Positions 25,256 through 37,390 of a stretch of 64,000 nt of DNA are shown here, piece after piece. Every line of letters begins with the position of its first letter. The stretch's first letter is position 1. The translations under genes were made by a program, and so were the position numbers. The notes under the pieces were generated by a model that saw only the letters and a list, made by a program, of their open reading frames with translations, did not search any database and was not told the origin of the DNA. Source of the stretch: Bryum argenteum (Eukaryota; Streptophyta; Bryopsida; Bryales; Bryaceae); the NCBI GenBank assembly GCA_037043015.1, contig CM073325.1:4280501-4344500 (forward strand), read 5' to 3'.

Positions 25256-27639
25256 CATGATAAAATACTGAGATTGGAAGAAAATGGAGCTAAAGGTCTA
25301 TAGAAGTTCTCAATACGAAGAACTCTAAGTTATTAAAGTTGGTGTCGGAGAGATCAACATTTTTTTAATGATTTTACGTTAACTGACTTCAACTATGAGA
25401 GAGCGTCTATTCAACTACATAGTATAGAACCACAAGTAGTACTCTTCACATGAGAACGCCAAATTTGTTTATTCAATTAGATAGCAGATTACAAGTAGTA
25501 ATCATCGCCAACTAAGTTGGATTAACCGTTTGTGATGTCATAACCAAGTGCCTATGTGACGTAGATACCAAAAACGGTTAGTATTATGTGGTTTCATAAG
25601 CAAGTGTCTATTCAACTTAGATAACAAGTGTTGGTAAGGAATTTTCCCTGGTCCTCACTACATATGTACTTAACTTGAACACTAGATCACATGTAATAAT
25701 CTCTTGCGTTGATTCCAAGACATCCTTATTGAATACATTAGTAATTAATCTTCATGTATATTGTATATTTTCATCAATTTATTCAAAACTAGCACATTGT
25801 CGTGTGTTTTGGACATTTGAGGCATGTTTTTAGAAAATCTCCAACTCGACTTTCATCCTGTCACATAAGCATTGCTTCAACCTAACTTTTATAAAAACAA
25901 TGAATACAAATCAAGTCTCATATATGGAAACCAACTGAATTTAGTCCAGCTCGACGGATAACACCACCGTGCAAAAGGATGCTCAAATAAAACTGTAGCC
26001 ATTTGAATTTGGACTACGGTTACAACACAACTATATTTTTACCAAACAACCCCGTAATGTCAACAATGAGACGACCAACTAGATACATAACCTACATCTA
26101 TACCAGTTTCTAGTGAACCAACAAACAAATGACAACCTATGTAATAAAATATTTGGTTACTGGTTAAATGGCTACTAGTAACTACTTGTCGTTATATTGT
26201 CCACCCCAAAGGGATTAGTAGGCACACCTCATTGTTATTATGTCTCGTAGGCATATCATCAAGGGGCATTTTCTCCACGCCAACCCTACAAGGGTCTTAT
26301 GTTCTTATTTATTTTGAAAACCAAATGACTTTTGGTTTTTTGATAACATGCTGCCTTGCAAAGTGCAACTATGTTCGTCAAGACCTTAATTGTCTTCATA
26401 ATTTGTTAAGAATTTCATTACCAAGTCTACATTCCAAGAGACTTTTCAAACTCTAACGTATGAATTGCTCTCACACGAATAAATTTCAAAGAATCCGTAT
26501 AACTATAGAGTGTATAGTCATAAAGTTATTGTTGGACTTCCTTATTTTATGAATTTTGTCATTCTTTACACTTATCATTTACCGTAAGACATTCCAAAAA
26601 TGCAGCAAAAATTAATACTTGAAAACTACAATTAAGAGAATTCTCAAACTCATTCCAATAAACATAACACCAATAAAAATAAAATAAAATATGTAGACTT
26701 AAATAGTTTCAATTTTTGAAGTATAATAAGATCTTGTCTCTTAATATTAGCCATGGCGGTGGATAGATTCAATTATGCTTGCTCATATATACAATTTTCA
26801 AGTGACTATATGTAAGTTAATATTAAATAAAAACTCCCATGCCATGTTTATTGGTGAAAAGTAACATACATGCTCAATTGACACCATCCTTTCACAAGGA
26901 TGTCATAAATACTCACAAGATATTTGCATACAACCATCATGATTTACAACTATTGAGTACTAAAAAGTCAACATCCTCAATGATAACATACACAATTCTT
27001 AATATGATTGGAATGGTATAAATGACAATTATTTTATGAAGTATCCCACTTGGCAAATCTTCCTCAATTCCAAAGGCTTTTTGGAATAAGGAAACTTTAT
27101 AAGACAATGACTTGCAGAAGTGAGTACATGTTTTGAAGTTAAAGATTGAAAAATAATTACAATAAGTGCGGTGTGACCAGCGAGTTGGTCTCAAGTGCCC
27201 ATCTTTTGTGATGATAGTGGATATACTAGTAATAGGCTCATAAATATATTAGTAAAACGAATGAATACCACTTATCAAAGCAAAGGCTTTTGATCAATCA
27301 AGGCGCTTGAAAGGTCGACCGATAACCACCCTTGAAAGGTTGACAGATCACAATCGAAATGTCGACCAATGACAATCCTTAAAAAATCATCCAATCACGC
27401 CTCGAAAAGAAGGTCACAAACATATTCATTGTAATGTAATAGTCTATTTTGCTTGAGAACAAAAGGCAAAAACCAACCAATTGAATCTTTATCCACATCT
27501 CTGTATATATAAGAGAAATAAAAGAATACGATTAGGGTTTTAATTTGTTTGTGTGTCCTTGGCGATGCATGGTCATGGTTATCATCCTTTGGTCATGTAT
27601 ACATGGTATGAAGAGTTATGAACATAAGAATGGAAGCAA
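25256..27639. other. Intergenic, no gene seen
   Basis: AT-rich with short unrecognised frames only. I noted no tRNA-like fold, clear terminal repeats or coding similarity. Confidence 0.5.
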
Positions 27640-28035
27640 AGAAGTAGTGAAGGGGGGATGAAAGGAACTAGGAACGGGGAACAAATGATATAAAGTGGGA
27701 ACGGAGTATGGGAACGAGGAACAAATTTATGAGAACTAGGAATGACTGATGGGAATAAGGAATTAATGATGAGAACTTGAAACGAATGATGGAAACCAAT
27801 AAGGGAAGTTGGGGGATAGAGAAATGGGAAAAAAAGATGGGAACCATGAACAAGAGTTTGGAGGTAGGGAACCGATAAGAAAAAAATGGAGAATGGGAAA
27901 CCAATATAGAGGACCGGAACAATGGAACGAGGGAATGAAGGACATGCTACAAATCTTAAAAAACACAGGGAACCAAAAAGAGGGGAACAAAGGGCATGCT
28001 ATAAATCTTGAACAACATGGAGAACCGAGAGCAGG
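27640..28035. repeat. GGAAC-rich degenerate minisatellite
   Basis: Purine-rich plus strand built from recurring gggaac, aggaac, atgatggga and aacaaa words at irregular spacing. A shorter block of the same kind lies at 28490-28555, and a pyrimidine-rich counterpart lies at 15940-16145. The frames on both strands reflect composition, not genes. Confidence 0.55.
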
Positions 28036-29174
28036 GAACTTGCATATTGATTGCATATCCCAGAATTTCAACATCACCAAAAACCTCCAACTTCGTATTT
28101 ACCTAGGTCTGAATTTTGTACGCATTTTATAAATTTCTGAACTTTTTTGATGTATAAGAGAATAGTCTCTCTATGACAATCTTCAGTCATATGTCCTACG
28201 GGCAAGCATATGATTTTATTTTTATTTTTATTTTTACTAAATATAGTATGAAGAGTTTTCGTAAGTCGTATCATTGTTATCAAAGGACGCTTTACATGGG
28301 GAGTCAAGTTGAGCATGGGGTCGAAGGAGGGAAAAATGTTTCTTAATGCGATTGGTTCATTACTTGTAGTTCAAAAATGAACCAATTACGTTGAGAGAAA
28401 TTTTGCTCTTCATGTATGGCTTAACTTCCCATGTACATCGTCTCTAAGAGTTGATTAGTTCTAATTAACTTAGCAAGGACGGAAGTGGACAAGGAATGAG
28501 GAACATGAGAACGGATAGAAACAAGCGGAGAACGAGGAAACTAGAGACGGTGAACCACGTTATTCGTATTGCTGGTTGCCACCTATTTTTATGTGCTTGT
28601 CCCCAAAGAGCAAAATTACATACTAGTATGATAATAAGCACCTAAAGCAAGGATCATGCAACTAAACTTTGTTTTTCAAATTCTAGTGAGTGAGGTGATA
28701 GAAGTCGGGCTCAAAAATGAAGACTACAACAACTTGTTTATTCTAAGAGGGCGTTTACAAACGTAGCTATTTATGTCCTTAACATAGTGCATGTGCATAT
28801 TTTGCATAAACCTATTGTACATGTATATTTTGCGACAAATGTATACAAAAGTAAAACAATGTTTCCTTCTTATGAAGCAACGCGTTGTTCTCATTGTGTA
28901 TATCTATTTTATTTGTATTTGATGTAGAATGAGGAAACTTTCAAAAGAAGTAGAGGATGTTGTTGTATTGAAGCTTAGTTGATCATGGATCTAATACCTG
29001 TGTAGTAGATAAAAATTTGGGTCCCTCTCTATCTTGCATTGAGAAAATCTAAAAATATCTTTTACTTAGTTTATACCCTCTACAAGTTAGACCAAAAATT
29101 TCGTTGTCTAAACAAGATAGAGTTTGCATTTAGACATGTTGTAACTATAATAGGCCAAACCTATCGCGACCCTA

Positions 29175-29232
29175 ATTACTCCAATTTTTATTTATTTATT
29201 TATTTTTTTTATTTTTTTTATTTTTTTTTTGT
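29175..29232. repeat. T-rich low-complexity run
   Basis: A stretch made almost only of ttta and ttttt words directly left of the LTR-like block. Confidence 0.7.
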
Positions 29233-29235
29233 GAG

Positions 29236-30655
29236 CCTTACTTGGTAGCGGAATCTCGGCTTAGTCGGTAGCAACCGACCACGACTTAGCTAACATTTGC
29301 ATGTGCCCCACACACACAATTTTAGCACCATTCCAAGTTAAGGTGTCCAACCCACCTTGACTCTATAACTCATTATCCAATACTCATTACCCGGAACTCT
29401 TACCAACTCATGGGCGAGCGACTTGGTAGCACGGGACGGCCTTCCACAAATGTCCAAGCTCCAAAGGGTGACACTAATCACCCCCGGAGCTAACCGCCCT
29501 TATCCATTGTCAACCTCCTACTAGTCCCCTTCCACTCTTGTCTCTCACTCCATTCGGGACTTTGTCAGAAACCCTCTCGGAATCCGGCATTAGTTTTCCC
29601 GGAAACTATTTTGGAGCGGGACTCTTTCCAACCCAATGTTGTGGGATGCTCAAGAGCATCCCACAATGCCTAAGGTGCGGGAGTGAGGCTTCCTTTCCAT
29701 GCCTCACCCTTTAGAGCCATTCCCTATCACTCCCGGGAACCGGCACTACTTATCACGGGGACTAACTTGCAGAGGGACACTTCCCAACCCCATGTTTAGA
29801 GATGCTCCAAAGCACCTTCCAATTTCCCCAAAATGCGGGAATGAGGCTCCATCCCAAGCCTCACCCCTTGGAGCCACCCCGGCTCTCATTGGCACCATGT
29901 GGAAGTGAGGAGGGAGACCACCCCTCCTCATAGTACCCTCTGGAGTCTTCGGTAGGTCCCCCCTTGTGTTGAGGGGCCTTCCATGACACACTTTTTTTTT
30001 CGAAGACCACCCGTTTTTGCCTTAGCCTCAAAAACGGGCCGTAACTTCTTCTCAGACTAACTCATAGCTCACTTACTCAAATGGGCCGGGAAAGTCTTTG
30101 AGTAGATGTCGATAAACTCCTCACTTGTCCTATTTGGAGCTTCCATGTGGGAGCTATACTCCCATGAACATTCGGGAGTCCCGGTAGGCAACAATCCCAA
30201 AGTCCCAATACTTTGGACAGCCATATCTCCTAAAGCATTGCTTTTCTCCTCACGAGCCTTAGCATTTTGGAAAGCTCTTATCTATAGCTTTCTAACGACA
30301 TCCAACATGCCGCCATCCATGAAGGACGACAATTTGAGTCCCGAAAGGCAACACTTCCGAGTCCCGGAGTGTCCTGGAACGCGCTCCGACTTTGGAGAGC
30401 CATATCTCATGACTTACTACTCCAAATTGCGCGTATTTTGAACCCATGGGTGCGTGCTTGAACAAGGTTTCCAACCATGTAAGGCACCCCCACCAAGTTT
30501 GTCCCAAACACAACGCTATTGCGTGCTGTTTACTCGGGACTCTCCTTGGTCACCTCACCTTGTCTCTTGCCAAGCCCGGGGCGTCACTCCCGGGGTCCTC
30601 TTGGCTCACTACAGTGTTCGGGCATCCTTTGAAAAGGGATGTGACAAAACCACTA
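29236..30655 (-). mobile_element. LTR-retrotransposon LTR-like remnant
   Basis: Read on the minus strand, the block opens with tgtcacatccc, a start often seen in plant LTRs. On the plus strand it contains the phrases gacagccatatctcctaa and gagagccatatctcatgac, which resemble LTR/leader text of plant Ty3-type elements. Phrases such as agtcccggtaggcaacaat and agtcccgaaaggcaacact recur inside it, and a hairpin gatgctc-aag-gagcatc lies near 29645. No gag or pol frame is present, so this would be a solo LTR or fragment. Class and ends are tentative. Confidence 0.4.
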
Positions 30656-31295
30656 GCAAGGTTGCAAAATAGATACAAAGTAGTCGCTGTCAGTAGGTGA
30701 ATTATAAAGAGGGATTTCAAATAAGCCGATTGACTTAAAAGTAAAAACAAGATATTAAATCGGGAATTAATTAGATTTTGCATATAGAGATTCATTGAAT
30801 TTGCAAAGAGGTATACAAAATTAAATTGTAAGCGATTGGTACACGACTATTTCTTTATGTGAATGTAGAATGATTGTTCCTTCTCTAATTGGCGATATTA
30901 CTATCACATTTGAAGGCAAGTTCACATGTATAGGAATGTGGGGTTGTAGAACTTTTTATGGCTATAGGCTTCTCATGAATATTAACAATAAGGTCAGTTA
31001 AGTGATGTAAAATGAGATTTTGGAGGTTGGTCTATCTTCCACAACTTATTTTTGTGATATGATCTTAATTGTGTTACTTTCCAAGAAAACACCAGCTTAT
31101 AGTACGAAATCTATTAAGCAATGGTTCAAATCACAAACTTTTAGTTTCTCGCAACGCTATTGTCTTAATCACCTCATCTCAATCACCTAAAGTTAATCCA
31201 ATTGCAAATGAGAACGAGGATTGCATGTTGATAGTATATTTGAACGAATCGCTATTTTTTTCGCCACTTATTTACTTGGCTTTCAAAGATAGGTG

Positions 31296-32127
31296 TTAAT
31301 TCATAAAGTCACCAAGCCTCAAATTGCGAGAAAGCCTGAGAACTCGCAAAAACTACCAACTTTTAATGCAAGGTGAAAATTTTCAAATTTTGACAAAATT
31401 TCAGGTATGAAACCATAAGATCTAGTACTTAACTTGTATGTATGTCATACTCAAATTCCTTACAAATTGTGAGATCATAATGTTCAAAGTTGAAGAAAAA
31501 GTTTTTTTCCCCGTATTGTCGAAAGGATAACAAGTTTTTTGAGGGCCGAAAAAACAAGGCTTAGTAGAAGATTTGATACTAGGCTCTTTATATCCTTGTT
31601 TCTAAATGAGTTAGGAACATGTCCATGCAATTTTACCCTCATTCGACCCATAAAGAAATGCTTGATTATTCATATAGGGGCGTGTTAAAATTCAACTACA
31701 AAGGCTAGTTTTGACAATAAAAATGGCATGTGAAAGATAATTGGATTAAAATCTGAACACTAAGATCATGCCGTGGAACCTTATTTACATGCACGAGAAA
31801 AAAGATAAAATCTCAAATTTTGGTGAATTCTTGAAGTTTCTTGCACTTCAAATGATTCAGGCAAGTTTTGAGAATACATGAACTTATATCAACTTTGGGC
31901 AAATTTCAGATAGTGTTTTCGAACTTTGACTATAAATATCTTCTCAAGTATGAGGAATTTTGAAACCTGAAATGACTTTCTGAAAAGCCATGGAAGAACT
32001 TTTCAACTTCCGAGACGTTTCAACTTCATGCAAGCTAAAATAGAAGAATGAAAATAGTAAGAGAGAGGCTGACCAAACCCCATATGACTAGAAGATGGCC
32101 TCAGTCCACTTTAGGGTTTAGGGTTAA
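31296..32127. mobile_element. TTAA-bounded element, family III (832 bp)
   Basis: The left end is ttaattcataaagtc (decayed) and the right end is cactttagggtttagggttaa. The body is colinear with the interrupted copy at 52723-59513: ttttaatgcaaggtgaaaat, the ataagatctagtacttaact region, the gagttaggaacatg region and ctgaaatgacttt-ctg words recur in order. It shows what the unsplit element looks like. Confidence 0.65.
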
Positions 32128-32378
32128 GCATGATCCTAACGAAGAGTACTGTAGATTGTTTCCTCGTGGCACTAGTTCGAAGAATTGCATGGATGAACGT
32201 GGACGATCGGACATGTTTGTGACTGGCATTCGAAGCTCAATCTATGGAAGGCCAAAATGCATCACTGGATTGCCATGGCGGACATTCTCTCGAGCTTGTT
32301 TCAGAAAGTTTGAATGAGATGGCGTTTGCACGAACAATGTTAGGGTAACGACTCTTCGGCCTCGCACCAATCTCAGCG

Positions 32379-33266
32379 ATGGCGGCTGGAGGAAGAATGG
32401 CGTTGTTCGACGTTCATTGCCACCTGCAAGATAGCCGCATCCTGATCAAAGCGGCGGACCTCATTCGAGTCGCAAGCGAACGCGGGGTGAAGTGGATGGC
32501 AGTGAACGGCACATCCGAGGAAGACTGGCAAACCGTGAAACAGATGGGGGAGGATCACGCTTCCGTGATCCCCTGTTACGGGCTCCACCCCTGGTACGTT
32601 CTCGAGCGCTCTCAAGACTGGCTCCAAACCCTAAGATCCATGCTCGAGAACGATCCCACATCCGCCGTGGGCGAGGTCGGGCTCTGCCAGAGCAAACGAG
32701 GGAAACTCGTACCGGAGAATCTCCAACTGGAGGTTCTGCGGCAGCAGCTCCATCTCGCGAGAGAGCTGCACCGGCCCGTGTCTGTTCACTGCGTGCGAGC
32801 CTTTGGCCCCCTCACGGAGCTTCTGAAAGAGATGGGACCCTTCCCTGCGGGCATCATTCTCCACGCGTTTATGGGCAATCCTGAGCAAGTCAAGCAGTTG
32901 GTGAAGTACAATGCCTACTTTTCGTTTTCGGGGTTCGCTACTTCCTTGAAGCGACAGAAAGCGCAACGAGTTTGGCGAGAAGTGCCTGATGATCGGTTGT
33001 TGTTGGAGACCGATTGCCCTGACGCTCTTCCCCAGCTCGAATTGAGCTCCCTTTCCTGGGTCCCTGAAGATCCTGATGGCCCTTGTAAAGATGAGGAGGG
33101 GCCTGGGAAAGAGGCACTGAACCAGCCTGCTAATGTGCGAGCTCTTCTTGCTCACGTTGCGTCACTATTAGAGGTTGCAGAAGTGGACTTGGCAGGACGT
33201 ACATTTAGAAACTCCACTTCCCTGTTTTGTTTTCCGGGATCGAAGGTTCTGGTTGCAGAGGAGTGA
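32379..33266 (+). CDS. TatD-family metal-dependent hydrolase (predicted nuclease)
   Basis: Single-exon gene of 295 residues in the TatD amidohydrolase family, whose members are metal-dependent DNases or DNA-repair exonucleases. Metal-site candidates sit in the expected order: DVHCHL (residues about 10-15), GEVGL (about 97-101), PVSVHC (about 125-130), ILHAFMGN (about 154-161) and LLLETDCPD (about 206-214). The usual GEIGLDY is GEVGLCQ here, so the motif is variant, but the catalytic glutamate is kept. I chose the ATG at 32379. An in-frame ATG six codons later would also serve. The family's tail residues are retained. It converges on the CAMTA gene, 617 bp away. Substrate is not predictable from sequence. 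Confidence 0.85.
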   Translation: MAAGGRMALFDVHCHLQDSRILIKAADLIRVASERGVKWMAVNGTSEEDWQTVKQMGEDHASVIPCYGLHPWYVLERSQDWLQTLRSMLENDPTSAVGEVGLCQSKRGKLVPENLQLEVLRQQLHLARELHRPVSVHCVRAFGPLTELLKEMGPFPAGIILHAFMGNPEQVKQLVKYNAYFSFSGFATSLKRQKAQRVWREVPDDRLLLETDCPDALPQLELSSLSWVPEDPDGPCKDEEGPGKEALNQPANVRALLAHVASLLEVAEVDLAGRTFRNSTSLFCFPGSKVLVAEE

Positions 33267-33883
33267 GTGTTCAACAACAAGCTCTTGGATTAATGTCTTT
33301 CAAAAATTGCTCACAGGTGACTGACTAGTGAAAGAAGCAAAAATAAAGTATGTGCAGAGTCTTGGTACACATGGACACTAGTTAGATATCTACTGTACAG
33401 CATGAACACTGCTCTTTATGATCTACCGGAAACACTTGAAGCAAAACAAGCATCCTTCCATTTTTTTACACCTACGCGATCGTGACTTGCGGATGTTGAT
33501 GGCACCTTGTTCTGCACTTCCAACAATGTCAAATCTCAGTAGCTGGAAGGAATTACAAGCCTGTGTAAACAGAAGCTCCTACAAGAACAATGGGCAATAC
33601 CCACTGGAAAGCTATCAAGCCTTTACACGGGGCTGGTTAACTAGTGAGTAAACTGGAAGTAGGACAATCCAGATATTTGCACACATCTGTATCTAAACAA
33701 GAATGTTCTCAACGAGCGGGATTATGCTTTGATCGTGAGACAAAGAAGAATAGGGTCCTCACCTCCTTGTGAGACATCCCCTAGGAGCCAGTGAGTTGAG
33801 GAACAAATTCTCTTCAAGAGTGATTGCAGTAAAGGTCGCGTCTAGCAGTGAAACCCTCCCTCCATTTCAAGTAACGGCAATTA
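33267..33883. other. Convergent intergenic spacer (3' ends of TatD and CAMTA)
   Basis: It must hold both 3' untranslated regions. No coding similarity and no obvious repeat. Confidence 0.5.
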
Positions 33884-36800
33884 CTAGTCGGTGAAGTTCA
33901 TGAGCTGATCATCGGCCGTTGGATCCATGTACATCTGCTGCAGCTGCGACTCTTCGTAGTATTGGAACTCCGCATCAGCGCTGGTGAGCAGCTCCTGTGG
34001 ACTGGACACTTCCGAAAGACACTGTCCAAGCTGGTCCGCTCTCAACGATCCTTCACGCAAGCGCCGATACTGAGCCCGAGCTTGAGGAGAACGCACCATG
34101 GTCTGCACGGTCGTAACAGATTTCTCCAGGGCCACTATCGCTTGTTTCCTTCCTTCTTTGAGAAACTCTTCGTCGTCTTCCTTGCCGTCCACGGCTAGTT
34201 CCCCACTCTTAAAGCCCCGCAGTCCCAACCTCTTCCGTTTCCATCGCAGCACCACTTTCTCCAAAACGCCCACTGACCACAGCAGTTTTCTGAAACGCTT
34301 GCGAACAAGGTTCCCTCGCACTTGGGCCTGGATGCGCACCACACGCTGTCGAAACTTAAGAAAGTCCCTGCGCACCTTCCAACTCCTGAACTTCTGCTGA
34401 ATGCGACTGGCTGCCAGTTGTTGCTTCTTCTCCTGATGGCCTCGATAAGCTTTCTGTATTTTTTGCACTGCCAGCAGCGCTTGCATTTGACTTTGAGTCA
34501 TGCCATACTCGTCGAACTTGGATGACGCCATATCGTCTTCCTCCCGCTTCCGGAAAGAGTGCTGCCGAAAAGCTGCCTGGATGAGAGCCGCTGCTCGAGC
34601 AGCGTTTCGAACCGCTTGCAACGACTCGTGAATCTGGTCTTGATCTGCTGCTGCGCTGATACTCCGCTTCACGCTCTCACGTCTGGACAACTTGGCAACC
34701 GCAGTTTCCGCGGCGATATGCGACATGGCCATGTCATCGGGGTTCTCGACGAGTGTCATAGACGACAGACGGCGTGTTAAGCTGCTTTCAGCCAGGAAAC
34801 CTCCGATACCCGCATGTCCTTTCGAGGAAGCTAAATCTGCTGGAGTTTGGCCAGATGGACAGGAAGGCGTGGGGTCCGTCACTGTCCCTGGATCGGCACC
34901 TTGTCCGAGGAGAGCAATCACCATCTGCTCCTTTCCATAATAAGCAGCCCAATGAAGCGCAGTCCAGCCACGACCGTCCCGGAAGTTGATGGGTACACCG
35001 GCAGCCAGCATCGGGGCAACCACCCAGTCGTAACCTAAAGCTGCAGCCATGTGAAGCACTCCCTGCCCTTCTTCATCGAGCACTGAAGCACCTTTTCCTT
35101 CCTCGAGGATCTTCGAGGGCAACCACTTCTGCATGCGTACTTTAAGAAGCATTTGAAAGAGACGCTCCTGAAAGCTACTTTCGGAAGAGTGCTCAGATGT
35201 CCTTGCTATATTCTCGAGCTCCACCCACTCACCATCGTTGTGGAATAACGGGGTCGAGTCCAGGTTTCTTGTAATATCGATGACTGCTTCACCACGCTCG
35301 GAAAGCAACAAACGCGAGAGCCGGATCTTCAGCAACCTTTCCTCTGTCGCCTGCCGCTCTGCTTGAATATCAAGTGGTCCTCTACCACCAGCACGGTACT
35401 CGAAAGTGCGCATCTCACTGTGGCACTGACGGTCGCCGCATGTGACATACAAGGGAACTCTTCCAACAGGATTCTGTGGAGCCTTGCATCTCAAAACCCC
35501 TCTACCTACCAATTCTGCAGGAACCTCAACATCCCCAAACATGCAGCACCATTTGGAGTTGTGAGCATTTTCGAAGCCTCCCAAGAACTCGCCCGTAATT
35601 AGAACTTTTGCACCTTCAGATGCGAACGCGCTTTCCGGGGAGAAGTCTGTGATGCTGAATCTCATGTCTGACAGGCCCATCCCAGCATCGACGGGCATTT
35701 GCCGGGGAATGTTAAACAGGTCATCACCCATTCCCTGATCCCCAACCGTTGGAGTGTTGGCCCAGTTGGATTGGAAAGCAGCGCCACCTAATGAGTTTGG
35801 CGAATCAACAAACTGACTCATCCAACGTCCGAAGCTGTCCATTTTCCTGAGTGGATCATCGATCTTCAATCCTCCTTTCTCCTGAGCAGCCTTGTTCTCA
35901 AATAAAAAGTCAAGAGGTAGTGAGTCAGAACGGGACGAAAACTGACGCCTCTGGTAAAGATCAACGGCAGTCTTGATTGCTTTCTCTTCAGTAACAGCTC
36001 GCAGGCTTGCTTCGAGGGGCGTTTGAGGTTCGCGACCGAGTCCTCTGGGAGAAAAGGCTTCTAGTATGCCCTTTGCTAAAGGTACTTGCTGACTTTGAGT
36101 CTCCTGAGACTCACTCACGTGCGGCTGATTACTCGACATCAGGGTATCCAGCAAGTTCCGATGGGTTGCTGGTGTCGTGACTTGCTCCAGCATATCAGCC
36201 CAAGGCGAAGAACTTAAACTTTCTTTCTTTACAAAAGCGTTCAGCGGCGGGAGCGCCGAGCCGGTTCTCGCGCCACTCTGAGACCCAGATGATCCTTGGC
36301 TGTAGACTGGATTGCTTTTCGGAGTACTTTCCAGAACTTGGCGCCACCCAGCTAAGTCAATAGCAGCCGCAAGATTTGCTTGCCGCTGACCGTTTCCCAT
36401 ACCATCGGAACTAAATGTGTTCGACTTGTCGAGACCCTCGGAATAGCTCCCTGAGCCCGAATTGTTCCCAGCATACTGATCAGTTGACAACGGGAAAAAC
36501 TCCTGAGGCATAGGCTGTGCAAAGGTCTGTTCAGTGTTAGAAGTGAATCCAGTGGGTTCAAACTGCTGCCTGTTCAAGAGCTGATGGGAGTTTTCTCCTG
36601 GTTTTGGTGTCAACCCAGTAGGAGAATCTAGAAAACTTTCGAATCCTTTAAGTGCTGAGTTTCCACCTGCACCTGATGAGGAGTTGAACCACGAATTCGA
36701 AGGAGGGTATTCAGCTCTCGGCTCTGACCCAGGCCAGGAATTCGTACGCGACGAGTTCAACATATTCGTATCACTTTGCGGCCGGGGAGTAATCTGATCT

Positions 36801-37390
36801 AGAAGAGTATCCTGTACATCACCTTTAACTTCCTCGACATCCTCAGACTCAACCAAGTCACCATCTTCCTGATACGATTCTGGAGAGGCAGCTGGATGGG
36901 AGACTTCAGAAGGGCTAGCCGCATGAGCATTGTGAGCCGAATCACTCATAGAAAACCTTCCTCCTTCCGTTACCTCCCTGTAATGCACAAGAACAATATG
37001 TTCCAATGCAGTATCGAGCAACCAGTAGCATCTCCTCTGAAAACTCGGATTGTCCTCCCCATGCGCATAATAACAATGCAACACGTCCACACTGCCAATC
37101 TTCAGCCGCTCGTGTGCCTCTCTAACAGTCCTCCCATCTTTCTTCTTCCGCCAGTTGTGACCATCTTTACGAAAATACCTCAAGGTTTTCCTGTCGAAGA
37201 GAAACATGGAGCCACTGATGGGACGGACTGGAGGCACAGGGTTCAGCTTGAATCCATATTTCGCGTAATTCTGTAGAATCTCGCAAACCTCCAGAGGCCG
37301 TAACCATCGAGTCTGAGCTTCTGAAATAATCAAGCGAATATCAATTTCGGGCGCTTGCGACCCAGGACGTAACCGCGATGCTGTCGCCAT
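33884..37390 (-). CDS. CAMTA: CAMTA calmodulin-binding transcription activator, intronless
   Basis: A complete 1168-residue reading frame with the full plant CAMTA order. The CG-1 DNA-binding domain is at about 17-142 (LFDRKTLRYFRKDGHNWRKK, VDVLHCYYAHGEDN, RRCYWLLD). A conserved linker motif is at about 517 (DSFGRWMSQFV). The TIG/IPT fold is at 577-667, ankyrin repeats at about 765-870 (GQGVLHMAAALGYDW, GWTALHWAAYYGKEQM), and IQ motifs at about 935-950, 972-990, 993-1010 and 1016-1035 (VQKIQKAYRGHQEKK, VRIQAQVRGNLVRKRF). A Trp-anchored basic calmodulin-binding segment is at about 1040-1060. Family members bind CGCG-type boxes and respond to calcium-calmodulin. The absence of introns across 3.5 kb is odd, because plant CAMTAs usually have about a dozen. 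Retroposition or lineage-specific intron loss could explain it. No frame break, so it is probably functional. Confidence 0.95.
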   Translation of the reverse strand: MATASRLRPGSQAPEIDIRLIISEAQTRWLRPLEVCEILQNYAKYGFKLNPVPPVRPISGSMFLFDRKTLRYFRKDGHNWRKKKDGRTVREAHERLKIGSVDVLHCYYAHGEDNPSFQRRCYWLLDTALEHIVLVHYREVTEGGRFSMSDSAHNAHAASPSEVSHPAASPESYQEDGDLVESEDVEEVKGDVQDTLLDQITPRPQSDTNMLNSSRTNSWPGSEPRAEYPPSNSWFNSSSGAGGNSALKGFESFLDSPTGLTPKPGENSHQLLNRQQFEPTGFTSNTEQTFAQPMPQEFFPLSTDQYAGNNSGSGSYSEGLDKSNTFSSDGMGNGQRQANLAAAIDLAGWRQVLESTPKSNPVYSQGSSGSQSGARTGSALPPLNAFVKKESLSSSPWADMLEQVTTPATHRNLLDTLMSSNQPHVSESQETQSQQVPLAKGILEAFSPRGLGREPQTPLEASLRAVTEEKAIKTAVDLYQRRQFSSRSDSLPLDFLFENKAAQEKGGLKIDDPLRKMDSFGRWMSQFVDSPNSLGGAAFQSNWANTPTVGDQGMGDDLFNIPRQMPVDAGMGLSDMRFSITDFSPESAFASEGAKVLITGEFLGGFENAHNSKWCCMFGDVEVPAELVGRGVLRCKAPQNPVGRVPLYVTCGDRQCHSEMRTFEYRAGGRGPLDIQAERQATEERLLKIRLSRLLLSERGEAVIDITRNLDSTPLFHNDGEWVELENIARTSEHSSESSFQERLFQMLLKVRMQKWLPSKILEEGKGASVLDEEGQGVLHMAAALGYDWVVAPMLAAGVPINFRDGRGWTALHWAAYYGKEQMVIALLGQGADPGTVTDPTPSCPSGQTPADLASSKGHAGIGGFLAESSLTRRLSSMTLVENPDDMAMSHIAAETAVAKLSRRESVKRSISAAADQDQIHESLQAVRNAARAAALIQAAFRQHSFRKREEDDMASSKFDEYGMTQSQMQALLAVQKIQKAYRGHQEKKQQLAASRIQQKFRSWKVRRDFLKFRQRVVRIQAQVRGNLVRKRFRKLLWSVGVLEKVVLRWKRKRLGLRGFKSGELAVDGKEDDEEFLKEGRKQAIVALEKSVTTVQTMVRSPQARAQYRRLREGSLRADQLGQCLSEVSSPQELLTSADAEFQYYEESQLQQMYMDPTADDQLMNFTD

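Noticed and set aside
32631..33155. 174-codon minus-strand frame opposite the TatD gene, and similar frames opposite CAMTA and SLY1.
   Set aside because: Antisense shadows of well-conserved genes with no similarity of their own.
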